A stretch of 64,000 bases of DNA from Lepidurus packardi (Eukaryota; Arthropoda; Branchiopoda; Notostraca; Triopsidae), in the NCBI GenBank assembly GCA_023053545.1, contig JAKZAN010000004.1, positions 4,836,001 to 4,900,000 of the forward strand, in the 5' to 3' direction. The notes under the pieces were generated by a model. It was not told the DNA's origin, did not search any database, and worked only from the letters and a program-made list of their open reading frames with translations. Position 1 is the first letter of the stretch. Each line of letters begins with the position of its first letter. Of the stretch, positions 36,201 through 47,193 are shown piece after piece. The position numbers and the translations under genes were made by a program.

Positions 36201-38439
36201 TGCAGCAAACCAGGACCTTTGCTTCAATGAATGCATGCAATGTCTGCAGCTGCTCACAGGGAACTCTTGGGAGACGTTTTCATGTTCGGCTGTATGCATA
36301 CGCACGTTTGCATGCGTTATTGTGAAGAGGACGGATGCTGAATACGGATGTTTTCTCCGTCTGCACTCAAGGAAGTCAAAATAATAGCTAATTGGAGAAA
36401 GGGGATTGCTGAAAAGACGTTGATGTACTGTACGTTCTATGCCTGTGCAAGTGTTTTTTTCTTTTGTGGCCGCGGAGGTCTATATAAATAAGTAATAATA
36501 ACAAAGATGGAGCCCTCTTTCCCCTCGGTATATAGATTGTCTTTTATATAGCTTTCTTATTCGCTGCTCTTGCAAGCCAGAAGACAGGTGTTGGCCAAGT
36601 TCGGCTCGGGAAGTCAGGGGTAACCGCCCATTGAGTTCTTGTACGGCCGTTTGCTTCTCATTTCATCGCAGGTATGAGTCGACATTAATATACAAAAGTT
36701 GGCAGGAGTGCTTTTGAATTACTGGTTTAATCGTCATGGTAACCAAGTTCTAGGGGCGAGGGGGTTCCAAAAGTGTTGGGCTAGAAGTGAGGAAGCCTTT
36801 TGCCGTTGTTACGAATGAAGGCTCGTAATGAATCGTTACCTCTTCTTGGAGACGTGCATTGTTGATCCCTATTAGTAAACAGGACTGCTGCCTTAATACA
36901 CACAGGTGTGTCTGCAGGGCAGGTGCAGCTGGGAGCGTTTCGGAGGGAAGCTTTAAGCTATTGAGCTTTACAGGCCCGTGACCAAAAACCACAACCCAAG
37001 AAGCTTATAACCATGTGCGTAACACTTGAAATGGTCCTGACTTTAGGGCCGCATGCCTGTTATGTTCCTTTTTCACCTTGTCTTGACATATAAGCTAATT
37101 GTTGGGATTCATTACTTCGAGTTATGGACCGGTGCGGTACATCTGCAGGTTGTCCAGCCGGAAGGAACTTGTGTAAGACGCAGCAGAGCTGCGGTAAATG
37201 GCAGGTAAAGAAGCCGGAAGCAATGGAAAAAGAAACAAAGCACATTTTTTTTCTCAAAGTCTTTCGGAAAATTTGAAGTTAAAAAAAATGGCAACGTGAT
37301 GAAAAAGTTTGCAAAATCTCAACAATGGGACGCTGGATGACGAAAAAGCTTTCGGTAAAACGTTTACCCAAGAAGGTGTAGGAAGCTTTATCTTCATGAT
37401 CATGTGCGACTGACTGGACAAGTATACGAGTATTCCAGCAGATGTTGATGACGTAAGTCGACAAATAAATCAGAGTTGCAAGCTTATAGCGCTGTCGTTA
37501 ACATTTAAATTTCCCCCGGTGTGCATGTTTTATAAGAAGACATATGGCTATATGTGGAGGGTGTAGTCTTTAATTCGAGGGGGCTTGATGAACTTTTAAA
37601 TGCAAAAGAAGGGACTTTGGCTTAAGCTTGTTATGTTGTCAGTCATGAGCCGTTTCGGGTCTTTAGCGTCTCACAATTCGGGTGTGGCGAATACCTGTCA
37701 TGACACACACCTTATTTAACAGAGAGGATTCCGTAGTGGAGACCCTGTTATCGAACGCGAGCAACTTCTAGAGGGGGGGCTATAAAATGACCTGCCAAGG
37801 TGGTTCCCAAGCTAAGCAAACTGCCATCCTCATGTTGCGTCGAGTGATTAAACGAAATCACTTCTCGACATGGAAATTAATTCTTAGAAGTTTAGCTGTC
37901 TGGAGGTATTTTATAACTCTGGAGAACTTCATCGGAATTAGAATTAGAGTACAGGCCTTTTTATAGCAAGAGTTGAAAATAAAGTGCAAATAAAGCGATT
38001 TGTATACCTGTTTCGAGTGCCCGTTGAACTGACGCCGTGAGTGGCCATGTCGAGGTCGATCATAGTCTGAACTTTTCCCATCGGCATCATTGTATGTAAA
38101 AGATTTTGCAGGACTTGTCGTTTTGGAAGATGATAAGTTAGGCACTGGCAGCAAAGGCGATTCGTGGGTATGTCCACGTCGCCCGGCCTAAACAAACCAA
38201 GAAACCAAGGTGAATCAACAAAATCTCATTAATCTGTCTAACGATCGCTATGCATATACCGATGAAGACGAAAGCTTTTGGCTGGCTAATGGTGAAGACA
38301 AACTGTCAGGGGTTGAAGGCTCGTTCAAAGTCTCAATATCGTCAGCTCCTTCATCCGCAACTAAAGGTGTTTGACTAGCACTACGTTGGTGATGATGCTT
38401 TCTATTAAACGTTTGCAAAGGAATTCGTTCAACACTCAT
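26055..38439 (-). CDS. Cc2d2a: CC2D2A (coiled-coil and C2 domain containing 2A)
   Basis: Ciliary transition-zone (MKS module) protein that helps form the gate at the base of cilia. I resolve 21 exons whose phases all agree, giving about 1571 residues against ~1620 in human. Order: Ser/Arg-rich N-terminus; conserved RDEAFEFF and PEDEGLYVG segments; coiled coil; CC2D2AN-C2; second C2; transglutaminase-like C-terminus ending [16 protein letters not shown]. Exons: 38260-38439, 38008-38187, 33186-33297, 32836-33099, 32526-32664, 31960-32080, 31253-31855, 30929-31164, 30593-30841, 30173-30515, 29909-30109, 29392-29848, 29106-29226, 28858-29077, 28613-28795, 28369-28546, 27092-27204, 26788-27042, 26500-26732, 26305-26437, 26055-26249. 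The identity from 33297 down is certain by resemblance; the two 5' exons across a 4.7-kb intron are inferred from phase and the X-box. Confidence 0.9.
27623..27935. mobile_element. Dispersed repeat copy 1, inside a CC2D2A intron (MITE-like)
   Basis: Shares a collinear series of blocks with 57899-58126: CAACACGTTCTC.GGATTTA, CCTAACCTAATGCATTT, ATTTTCAACT.GAA.GACACC, CGTTTTGCAACA and GTTCTGAAAC. It has subterminal inverted words (AACACGTTCTCCGG against CCAGGAGAACGTTTT) and a central run of TAACC-type units. It accounts for part of the unusually long intron 27205-28368. No coding capacity, so probably a nonautonomous DNA element. Confidence 0.65.
28613..29848 (-). other. Cc2d2a: CC2D2A second C2 domain
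   Basis: Exons 29392-29848, 29106-29226, 28858-29077 and 28613-28795 encode [73 protein letters not shown] and [15 protein letters not shown], the beta-strand pattern of the central C2 domain in CC2D2A. Exon 29106-29226 begins at an AG at 29227-29228 that restores phase 1 ([11 protein letters not shown]). Confidence 0.88.
30173..30841 (-). other. Cc2d2a: CC2D2A first C2 domain (CC2D2AN-C2)
   Basis: Exons 30593-30841 and 30173-30515 encode [56 protein letters not shown] and [14 protein letters not shown]. This matches the C2 type that precedes the classical C2 in CC2D2A proteins. The split codon AG|T joins the two exons as PDS|KTT. Confidence 0.88.
30929..31855 (-). other. Cc2d2a: CC2D2A coiled-coil segment
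   Basis: Exons 31253-31855 and 30929-31164. [20 protein letters not shown] corresponds to the human FSREHVLAAKLAQLY segment. It is followed by about 130 residues of charged heptad-like sequence ([35 protein letters not shown]) and the basic [12 protein letters not shown], with an acidic stretch after it. Confidence 0.85.
32075..32139 (-). repeat. 26-bp tandem repeat duplicating a CC2D2A 3' splice site
   Basis: Units at 32075-32100 and 32101-32126 plus a partial one at 32127-32139. Each contains, on the minus strand, the same acceptor (TGTAG|GAATTG). The one at the 32080/32081 boundary is used in the model (NWFGEDG). The two upstream copies would add 26 or 52 nt and break the frame. Confidence 0.75.
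32526..33297 (-). other. Cc2d2a: CC2D2A conserved N-terminal motifs
   Basis: Exons 33186-33297, 32836-33099 and 32526-32664 encode [15 protein letters not shown] (human FPSAEEAYNFFTFNF), [14 protein letters not shown] (human RLQMEREMLFIPS) and [19 protein letters not shown] (human KLPENVQPRFLEDEGLYTG), then [12 protein letters not shown] joining [16 protein letters not shown] in the next exon. An acidic E/D/K-rich stretch separates the first two motifs. Confidence 0.9.
33298..38007 (-). other. Long CC2D2A intron (or intergenic), no supported gene
   Basis: About 4.7 kb with no convincing coding sequence. Contents: a run of 16 G at 34861-34876, TATA-like words, a GGGGGGCTATAAAA core at 37774-37787 on the plus strand, and an X-box-like ATCGTCATGGTAAC at 36730-36743 that recurs at 40412-40425. 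If the 5' exons at 38008-38439 belong to CC2D2A, this is by far its largest intron. Confidence 0.55.
34861..34876 (+). repeat. Poly-G tract (16 G)
   Basis: Sixteen consecutive G followed by CGGC. It could form a G-quadruplex or be length-variable in the assembly. Confidence 0.9.
38008..38439 (-). CDS. Cc2d2a: Probable 5' coding exons of CC2D2A
   Basis: Two exons, 38260-38439 and 38008-38187, both exactly 180 nt and phase 0, with GT-AG boundaries. They encode [20 protein letters not shown] and a disordered Ser/His/Arg-rich sequence ending NGHSKQ. The start ATG at 38437-38439 has a purine at -3. The next in-phase acceptor on this strand is that of the CC2D2A exon at 33297 (REHDCQ...), so the joined frame stays open. 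CC2D2A proteins have a long disordered, poorly conserved N-terminus, and an RFX X-box lies upstream. The alternative is the first two exons of an unrecognised gene; I see no other downstream exons. Confidence 0.62.
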
Positions 38440-38596
38440 CTTTCACTCGTCACTGCTAAAATTGTCTGTTGCTTCGTAAATATCCACAATGTTTTGCAAT
38501 TTTATCAACAAAGTTTAATGCTGACCAGCGCTCTTGGGATAAACATAATAAACAGAGAAGCATTGTGACAGTCACTTTTCCGAAACAAAACGAAAA

Positions 38597-38610
38597 GTCA
38601 CCATGGCAAC
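38597..38610 (-). promoter_or_regulatory. RFX-type X-box upstream of CC2D2A
   Basis: GTCACCATGGCAAC (plus strand) is a near-palindrome that fits RYYNYYWTRRNRAC on both strands. It lies about 158 bp upstream of the putative CC2D2A start codon. X-boxes bound by RFX/DAF-19 factors near the start are typical of ciliary genes. Confidence 0.7.
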
Positions 38611-39160
38611 GACTGAATGCAAGACAGACAGGTCAGAGCAGGCGCGGAACCTATTCGCTCTTCATTTGAATGGAACGTATATATCTGCAATGACTAAACT
38701 CGGGAAGTCCCTGCGAACTTGACTTTCAAACTTGAACTCTTAAATGGCAGGAATAAGCCGACTCATGAAAAGCAAAGTGCCAAGCAGCAACGGTTTTTCT
38801 ACATTGTACGATAACTTACAATGCGAATCTTAGAGCAGTGATTTGCGCTATCTGAGATTGATCATTAAACGCGTGATTTTTGAGCTACCCGAGTCTGTTC
38901 ACACGGATGACATGCGTTTCCTACAGCATATGGCATGTCTGCTCGCACCACCAGAGAAAACAGCGAACACTTGGGGGAGAGACAAGAATCCCTCAATGTT
39001 CCTCTCCCGGATCTGCGCTTCCGCTAAAAAGGGTGAACATTAAATGGCAGCGAACGGTCGCCCGCATAATTCACTACCCTGTTTCTTCCATAAAAACATT
39101 ACCTTCTATACGAGTTATGATCATCGAATGCCAGTCAGGGACAATGCCGCGTGTGTCAGT

Positions 39161-40192
39161 CACGTGCCACAAAAGTCTCCTGCGCCTTTTACACTTAATG
39201 AGACTGACTTCGCTCTCTTATTTTTTCCACCCCGACATCGACCCATCCAGGTTTGTATAACCTTACTGCCTTCGTTGCACATAGGGTTTCATCAGCTGCA
39301 AAAGAAAGCAATAAGGCTGAAACTACAAGGCTTTTATTACTACAAAGGCTGAAATTAAGAAATATATTAGGCAATTCTGCATATACTTACAAACCCTTGT
39401 AAGATTTCGTGCAAAAGTTCGGTGGGAAATGTTGTTCTCTTTCACGCATGGATAACATATCCTAGGGGTGTGTAGAGTCACGTGCGTATGTAATCAGCCC
39501 TTTTCGCATTGTTGCAGTCACGTGCCGGAAGTCGGTCCCGTCTATTGTTGAAGTCACGTGACGTGGGTGCTCCGACAACTCCCCAAGACACGAGCCTTAA
39601 TGAGCTGGAAGCCGTTCTGATACCCTCGCCGTACATCGCCCACGGAGGTTCTCTATCTAAAGCATTATTGCCGAACGGAGCACATCGGTCCAAGTTTATG
39701 CAGCCGTAGATAGCCGTACGACATGGAAAAGCTTCCCTCCTAAAAAAAAAGTGAGTGGGAGCGAATGAGCTCCACGCCGTACCCACGGCACGCGGACGGA
39801 AGCAGTCCGTGGATCAACTCGGTGGAAAGCTCGCGGAGTGTAATGAGAAATGACTCATTCCCCACGTGTTCCTTCCAAACCCTCAACTCTAAGTCCCATC
39901 CAAATACCAACTAATGAGTCCAGAGACCTCAGGTCTTAAAGTCTTATTACGTCTGCACACGCATTTGTTACAATTCCATGTAATTTGTCTTTTATTGTCA
40001 TTTACTTATTTTATCATCATTCGTTAATTTATCATTCATTTATTTCTATATTATCATCTGCATAGACGAAAGAAATAGAGAAAGAATTCCAAATATTTTT
40101 ACCCAAAATTTAATTTCAAGATAAAGATAAGAAAATAACATTGAAATTCATGAATTCAGTCACCGAAGTCAGTCACCGCTTTTCCCCACGTG
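39161..40192. promoter_or_regulatory. Cluster of six CACGTG E-boxes
   Basis: CACGTG at 39161, 39479, 39519, 39555, 39863 and 40187. The first four share AGTCACGTG, and 39553-39562 is the full palindrome GTCACGTGAC, the type bound by USF/TFE3/MITF-class bHLH-zip factors. A perfect AP-1 word TGACTCA lies at 39851-39857. Confidence 0.55.
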
Positions 40193-43100
40193 AGGGTAAG
40201 CTTTTCTTCTAATATGTGCTCGCATATTCCCCTCAGTGTAACTTTTGGATACGCTCCATATAAGGTCCCTATAAGCAAGAAAGCTTTTCGGTGTGCGAGG
40301 GGGTAAAAGCTTTAATGGACAAGTGCGGTCATCGTCTCCTTAGAGGGTTCACATGCTAAAAATCCACCCTGTCATTTTGATACGCATAATAGTGTAACAA
40401 CCTTCCATAAGATCGTCATGGTAACGGGCAAGACAGGGCTTAATCTCGTTTGGTGTGTGCGTGACTTTTCCCTTTTAAATCCCCTTCTCCCCTATATTTT
40501 CTTTGGCAGGTTCTATACACGATCTCCAAGATCAGGATTCATTGTTTAGTACATTGCTCTACAGCCCAGCCTTAGGGTCATATTCATAAAGTACGGTTCG
40601 AAGGCAGAGTATTTGACGTGCGTCTTTTGTAAATGTTTGGAATACAGAAACATCTATATCCCCCCTTAAGCAAACGCAAGTTCCATGCAAGTTTTGCCAA
40701 GCGAAAAGCAAGGTGTCTGTTTAAGCAGCAACCTTATATGAGCATCTATGAGGAGTCCATCGATAATGTATTCATCAACACGCCATGTGCGGTGCCGCAA
40801 AAGCGGCTCTTACACTTTGTTTCTGGGCTTCCAGCCCTTCAAAAGTACTCCCTCTTGGTGTATATGCAAATGCGACTGATTCCATGCGAGAGCATGACAA
40901 GTTATGAATGCTAATGCCGCTAGCCTATGTCATCGACATAACCTCCCCCCTCTCCCACTACAATCCCCAGTACAATCTCCCCTTTATGGTGATCTATATA
41001 ACTGCCTATAAGTTCGGTGATCTCTTCATCCTCTAGTGCAGACTTCAGAGTCATTGCTTTTTGGTTTGGCCTGTTCAAATCCATCCGTCACGGGCCTTCT
41101 AATATAATAACAACCTTCCAATTCTTCACCCAAGACGTCCCCGCAAATTTGATTTTTCGAAAGTAAGAACGCTCAAGTACAGAAAAAGAGCATTGAGGCC
41201 GTTCCAGGTCAATCATTTTCCTTGTCTAATTACACACACACAGGTCTTGTAAAGGTCCATCTTGTAGGCCTTGTGTATAAAAGTATATGTGTGGTGCTAT
41301 GTCAGCTGGCGGGGCTGTTTTCTACTGCTTCTGCATGCGGCTTATACGGATCACTTCCGGTGCCGGAAAGACGCTCTCGACGCTTGAGGTGCTGGGAGGT
41401 GCACTCGCACACATACACATATCCAGCCAGCAGCAGTAGCAGAAGCTGCAGCAGCAGCACCACACACACACACACATACATACACACAAAGTAGAGACGA
41501 TAGACAGCAGATGCCTTGCATTGACGGAAAAGATTCAGCCTGCTTGCCGTTTGCATACGCATTCCTGCTTCATCACATGCTTAAAAAACCTGGCGAGGCG
41601 TTATAACTAGCAGGTAATGTTATATCTGTTCTGCTTCCTGCTCACGCCACATGTACGAACAGCTAAAGATACTCAGCACACACACCTATATGTATATCGC
41701 TTTCTCAGCACGGCGAACATACCTATCATCAAGACAAATCTAAGCCATACATATATATATATATAACTCTCATCGCAAATTGTGTGGAACCGTGAGAGTT
41801 TTCAAGTCAGTTAACACAAATGGTGGGAAAAGATCGCATCGCACTCGAAACCTTAACATTAGCATCCCACAAAATAAATCTCGATGGGATGTTTCGCTTT
41901 CGTTTCTTTTATGACGTGGGTTACGAACGGAAGGGCGTGGTTACCAGGAAAGGCATTTTTTCTCGATCAAGCTTCGATATTGAACAGCTAGGGGAATCTA
42001 ATCAAGGTTTAACAATGTATACGTTTATTGTGCAGAAAGCCTGTATGGTATATCACACATTCTCTTTTACAATGGTGTACACAGGGGTCTTCATGTGGGA
42101 TTCACGGCAGTTATGTCGTAATGAAAAATTCCTACCATTCCCGAGAGCAGATTATTGATTTCCATTTTTTTAAGGAAGAATCCCTACACTAAGAGGACAA
42201 TCTCACAGCATCTGGCTTATTTGCCTGCATTTGCACCGAAAATTCATTAAGGGGATATACAGAGGATATCCCTATAAGAACTCTCACCCTCTCATCAGCT
42301 TCCATGAAAATCATATATATCAACACATGTGTGTCTTTGACGCACTGTGTGACAAACTCCCGGGGAATTCGTTTTAATCCGGACGCTCTATATAATAAAT
42401 ACTTGAGCATTCCACTTTGGAGGATGTAGTATGCACTTGATCCGCCCCTTCCCTTCTGTTCTTGCATTTTACATGGTCTGAAGACCCTGTGCAAGTCTGA
42501 CTTTCTGATCTCCCGTACTGTGACAATAGGTTTCGGGTGTCCAATTAAGCTACGCAAGTTAAAAGAGGAGCAGGCAGTGCAGTGCATGAATACAAAGTAT
42601 AGTACGGCTGGGGAGAGAAGGGAGGGAAAAAAGAGGAAGTCTCACAGCGACAAGGAATGAATGTTTTATATCCTTATAAGAAGAAAAGGCAAATCTGACT
42701 CCGCGTATGTATTCTCTGACTCGGCTGTCCGCAATAGGGCTAACCGGGAAAGCCATCGCGGACGTCTCGACGTCAAGCGGAAAGAGAGGTTTCTATGGCA
42801 ACAACGATCCGAAAGCTAGGCTATACGGTCTCTACTACCGTGAAAGGCTTCTTCAATGACTTCCCAAGCGTGCCCTGACAAGACTTGAAATATTGGAAAA
42901 CTTAAGCAAAGTAAAGTTACCAATGAAAAATTGAAAGACCTGCTTTGAATCATCGCAGATGGTTTTACCCGAGTCGCGAGGCAAAATCTGGGGAGATTCG
43001 GTTTCGGAACAGGTGCGATACAGATAATCGAGTTGGGAAGGGAGTTTGCTATTCCCTATGCCCATCTTCTGGCCAGAAAGGGTGCCAATGAGCATAGTGG

Positions 43101-46100
43101 ATAAACAGCTCTCTGTGGACCTGGCCTAAAATTGGTGGGGGAAGGAAAATACAAGTAACTCGTCATGATGACATGTGTCTTTCTAGTCGCTATGCTCTAT
43201 GCTCGCGGGTGTAATACCCAACGACTCCTACTAAAATTCATAAGCGTAAACACCAGGGAAATCGAACGGTTTTTCACGAACACATTATTTGCATTTTTTT
43301 TCTCTGTCTTAGCTTGCCAAAAGCAAAAGCACGCACAAAACGGTACACATAGGACAGCTTTGTTCGCGACTAAACCTGTACTAAGATGGGTCGAAAAACT
43401 GACCGGCTGCAGGCTCTAATCAGTGAGATGACAAGCGAAGAGGGGATATCGTTGGTACCATTTAATCTGGGTACTCCCCACGTACTTTTATTTTATAAAA
43501 GAATACTTCCCATATAATGCCGCGCACTGTTCTGTGTACCAAACAAAACGCACTTCCTATTGTGCTAAGAGGGGAAAAACGCACTGCATGTAACACGCTC
43601 CCTCCCAAGTCAAACCTTTTAGCCAAATGACCACGGCCTATTACGTGCTCAAAAGCACCTGTTTGCTAGAACAGTTGTATATAAATATATATATATTTAT
43701 ACTATACAGTACTGTAATACGTCACCATATTTGTGTTTACCTTTCTTTTGGTACAGACATCTGACCATCAGCAAAGCTTTCCATGTTATTGCCCTTTTAG
43801 GTTTTTATCTAGCTCTACAGAATAAAGTACATGGGCGCCGAATGTTTGCAATCAAGTTATCTCCCCCTTTTTGCTTTTCGCCCGGCATGATTCGATCTCG
43901 ACTCCTTCCACCTTCCCTACACCCCTTCATCGTGCGTTTAGCTCCGGATCGAGGCCATCCATCTTGCTAATGAAATGCATAGCAGTCGGATTGTGGGAGT
44001 AACTCTGCAATGACTTTGACATCGGAGGCTCGGATCAAAGCCATAAAGGGAGAACGTGGGGGTAAGGGTTGCCGAATAGGTCACCAGCTACTGCGCATTA
44101 CGATGCACTATGCAGGCTTGCCACTCCTTCCGAAGAAAACATGGCCGACATGCTAAATGGGACACGCCTATTGGGATTTGGTTTCTATAGTAACCTCACA
44201 CTGAACTTGATCGATACCTGGGCGGAACCTCTGCTACCAGCAATGCCCGGGCCAGTACCAGCAGCTCAAAATTCTAGCTTGGGCAACGAAAACTAAAAGT
44301 CCTGAGTAGAGAAAACAAGGGCACTTACAAGTTGCTTCGAGCAACCCCGATTGCGCTTATTTGGCTCGTTTTAATGAGCGGAAAGGAACGACAAGGAGGA
44401 GTTGCCCAGGTAACTTAAGATTGTGCTTTACGCTCGGGCAACTGACACTTCTTAAACGAAGAAAAGTTGTCGCGTTGGGTTTATGTCTTATGTGTTATGT
44501 ATAAGGAATGCGTTACCGACCGGAAAGAGGAAATGGGCAATGGCGGAAAAGTTGGCAGATATTACGCAGCATAATAGTGTGTGCTCCCTTTTTACTTTTG
44601 CTTTTACGTGGCAATTTTTCGACGCTCAGCTTTCATCCGTAATGCTTCCGTGGTCCACCCCTTTTCCCGGAGAAGTTGGGCCTTTTGCGAAAGTATGGAG
44701 CATACTTGTCATTCACTTGTCTCTTAGCTCGTGAACTAATGGTGACGAGGGCGGCTGTAAGGCAAAGAGCGCCGTATTTTTCAGCGCGTCAACCAGGCAA
44801 GAGCTTTGGTAGGGGTCCTTTATATGCCAACAGAAATGCTGCTCCGCTACGGCATTTCTGCATATGGTTCACACACACACAACAGAGCGTGTATATATAC
44901 CTTGGAGCGCAGTTTTGGTTTGGCTGTGAGGTTTAATACAAACCAGGTGCGCTCTTCTAAGGATGCTGTTGCACGTGTTGCAAAAAGGGAATGACAAGGT
45001 CTTCACTTGCCAAATGGCGCAGGCCTGCTGTTTTCTTTCTCAGGCGGCATGGAGCACACACACATACACACCTCTGAACATTCAGCTGCAGAAGTTAATT
45101 TTGGCTTCTGCTACTTCTACTGCGGGTGTAGCACAAAAAAGGAGCCTCTTCATACGAATCTCTGCCGAGCCCGTGTGTCATCGCTAGGGACATTGAGATG
45201 GAGCAGATACGGTATGGTTATATGCGGTACCGGCCCCGATATACATAAATGTCTTGCATTGTTGCTGCGACGTTTTTCGTGAGCCGCTGTTGCCAGTATA
45301 GTCCCCACTTGAAAATTATGTCGCCAGTCTCTCCAGATGGTCGAGATACACAGATATTAGCCGCGCCTTTAAAAAAAAGTTTGTTAAAATAGCCGCGGAA
45401 CGAATTGGTGAAAGACTGGACCTTGTTGGCTGAAACGTTCTTTTTGGCGCATTAAAAGGGGGAAGTTAGTAGTTGGGGGCTAAGGAGTATATCCAAATAG
45501 CGAAGGACGGGTAAACTAACAGAGTCGGCGATATGCAAAGTTCTGTTCTGATTACAAAGTTCTATATTCCTTGCTATGCATATGGACATGGGCGTGGTGA
45601 AGGGATGTCCCGATGTCCCAGCCCGTCTGTCACTTTTCTTGCTCCCCGTTCATGTCCCCTCTTTTACCCTGATTGTTCAACATCTGGATGCACGATGCAT
45701 CCATAACCACATATATAGACGCTCACAGACATTTACTCCTTCTCTCATCTCAAAGATGCTCGCCTTCTGCCATTATTAGAGCCTTTTTTAGGCCGTTTAA
45801 TTCAACAATTTCGTAACTTATCGGGAATCGAACTAATTACCTAGTCAGTGGCAAACAAGTTCACTTTCCTATTGAAGCATACCTGTATATGTCTTCCCAA
45901 ATTCTCCGAACAAAGCCGAATTTAAAAAAGCCAGACGGGATCTTTGATTTCACTCTTAATGAAAACTCAAGAACGTTCTTCGATTTCCCCAAATCAAGAA
46001 AGACGCAGGGGTATATTTGTGCCGCGACATGTCCCCAATTTTGCAGCGTGGAAGGAAGTTAAGATGTATAAAAGTGACAGAACTCATCAATTTGACACAA

Positions 46101-47173
46101 CGATAAATTATTTTGTTTTATTTCTTTTTAGGTAACGCTCGTTTTCAAAATAGCCATGAACCAAAACTTAATTGTCAGCTGTTCGCTGTGAGACACCCCC
46201 ATGGCCTGGATACATAACTGCAAATCCAATTTCATGCTATGCATCCTTGCCATGCTGGCAACATATATTCATCTATTAGCGCACCTAACCGTCATTTCTA
46301 CCTAACCCAGTAATCTATTAACCAGTTTCCTATGCGGGTACATATTTGTAAAGTCAACTCGCGCTCGACGGACGCTCACCATTTTCATTAAAGAAGTATT
46401 GTTTAATGTCAATTAGACATTTTAAGGCGCAAGTTTGCGACATTCAAGAAGGGAATTTCTGGACACGAATGTCTAGCAACAAATGCACACACTAAAGGGC
46501 AACCAAGCTTGGCATAAAAACTGCTAAATTAGAGGTATAGTTTCTGCGCGTCAGGAGGCCACCTCCCACGCATTGTTAGCCTGTTAAGAAAGTGAAACAC
46601 ATGCAGGAGGCATCTTATTCATGCCTATAATGGTGTTTAGTCTCATATATCTTCTCCTTGGTCTCGTGATCTTTTTGGTATACATTACAAACTTCGGAAA
46701 TAATCAACCGGAAAAGATACACAGCCTTTTACCTCTAAAACTTCAAACCTACGCAATGAAGGGCCGGTTATACGTCAACCAAGGACCTTAAGATCCTTGT
46801 CAGCTATGTAATTCTTCATGTGAAAGCCTAAGTATTTGTCCGGTTTCCGTCGGAATTTATACTGCGAACTTTGGAAACCTTTGAACCTTTTCACATTATT
46901 ATGAACGTGCTTACGTGAACGCACTGAGACTTTGAAACGGGGGTTAGGACGGAATACAGTACAGTTCAACTTATGTTGCTCAGGTTATTAACAGTTCTAT
47001 GAACGCACACTTTTAGTATGCTGGAACCCAAGAATGAGAACCATTGTTCACCTCAGTTAAACAAAGCTAGATAAGGACAGATTTTGCAACGGGATCGGAG
47101 CAGTTGTGAGTCAAATAAACCGGAACCTGGCATTAGATATCCTTCTAGAAGTACAACACCAAAGAACATAGAA

Positions 47174-47193
47174 AGAGAGAGAGAGAGAGAGAG
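47174..47193 (+). repeat. (GA)n microsatellite
   Basis: Ten GA units in a row within the gene-poor interval. It resembles GAGA-factor binding tracts but may be simple repeat. Confidence 0.85.

Noticed and set aside
41820-42158. 112-codon plus-strand frame
   Set aside because: No conserved features, and surrounding sequence is simple-repeat rich.
36730-44194. Additional X-box-like words at 36730, 40412, 42789 and 44181
   Set aside because: They fit the degenerate consensus, but about four matches are expected by chance in a window this size; only 38597 has the near-palindrome and promoter position.
45795-45870. Second tRNA-like patch (AGTTCGATTCCC on the minus strand)
   Set aside because: Has a B-box-like word but no A box at the right distance and no acceptor stem.
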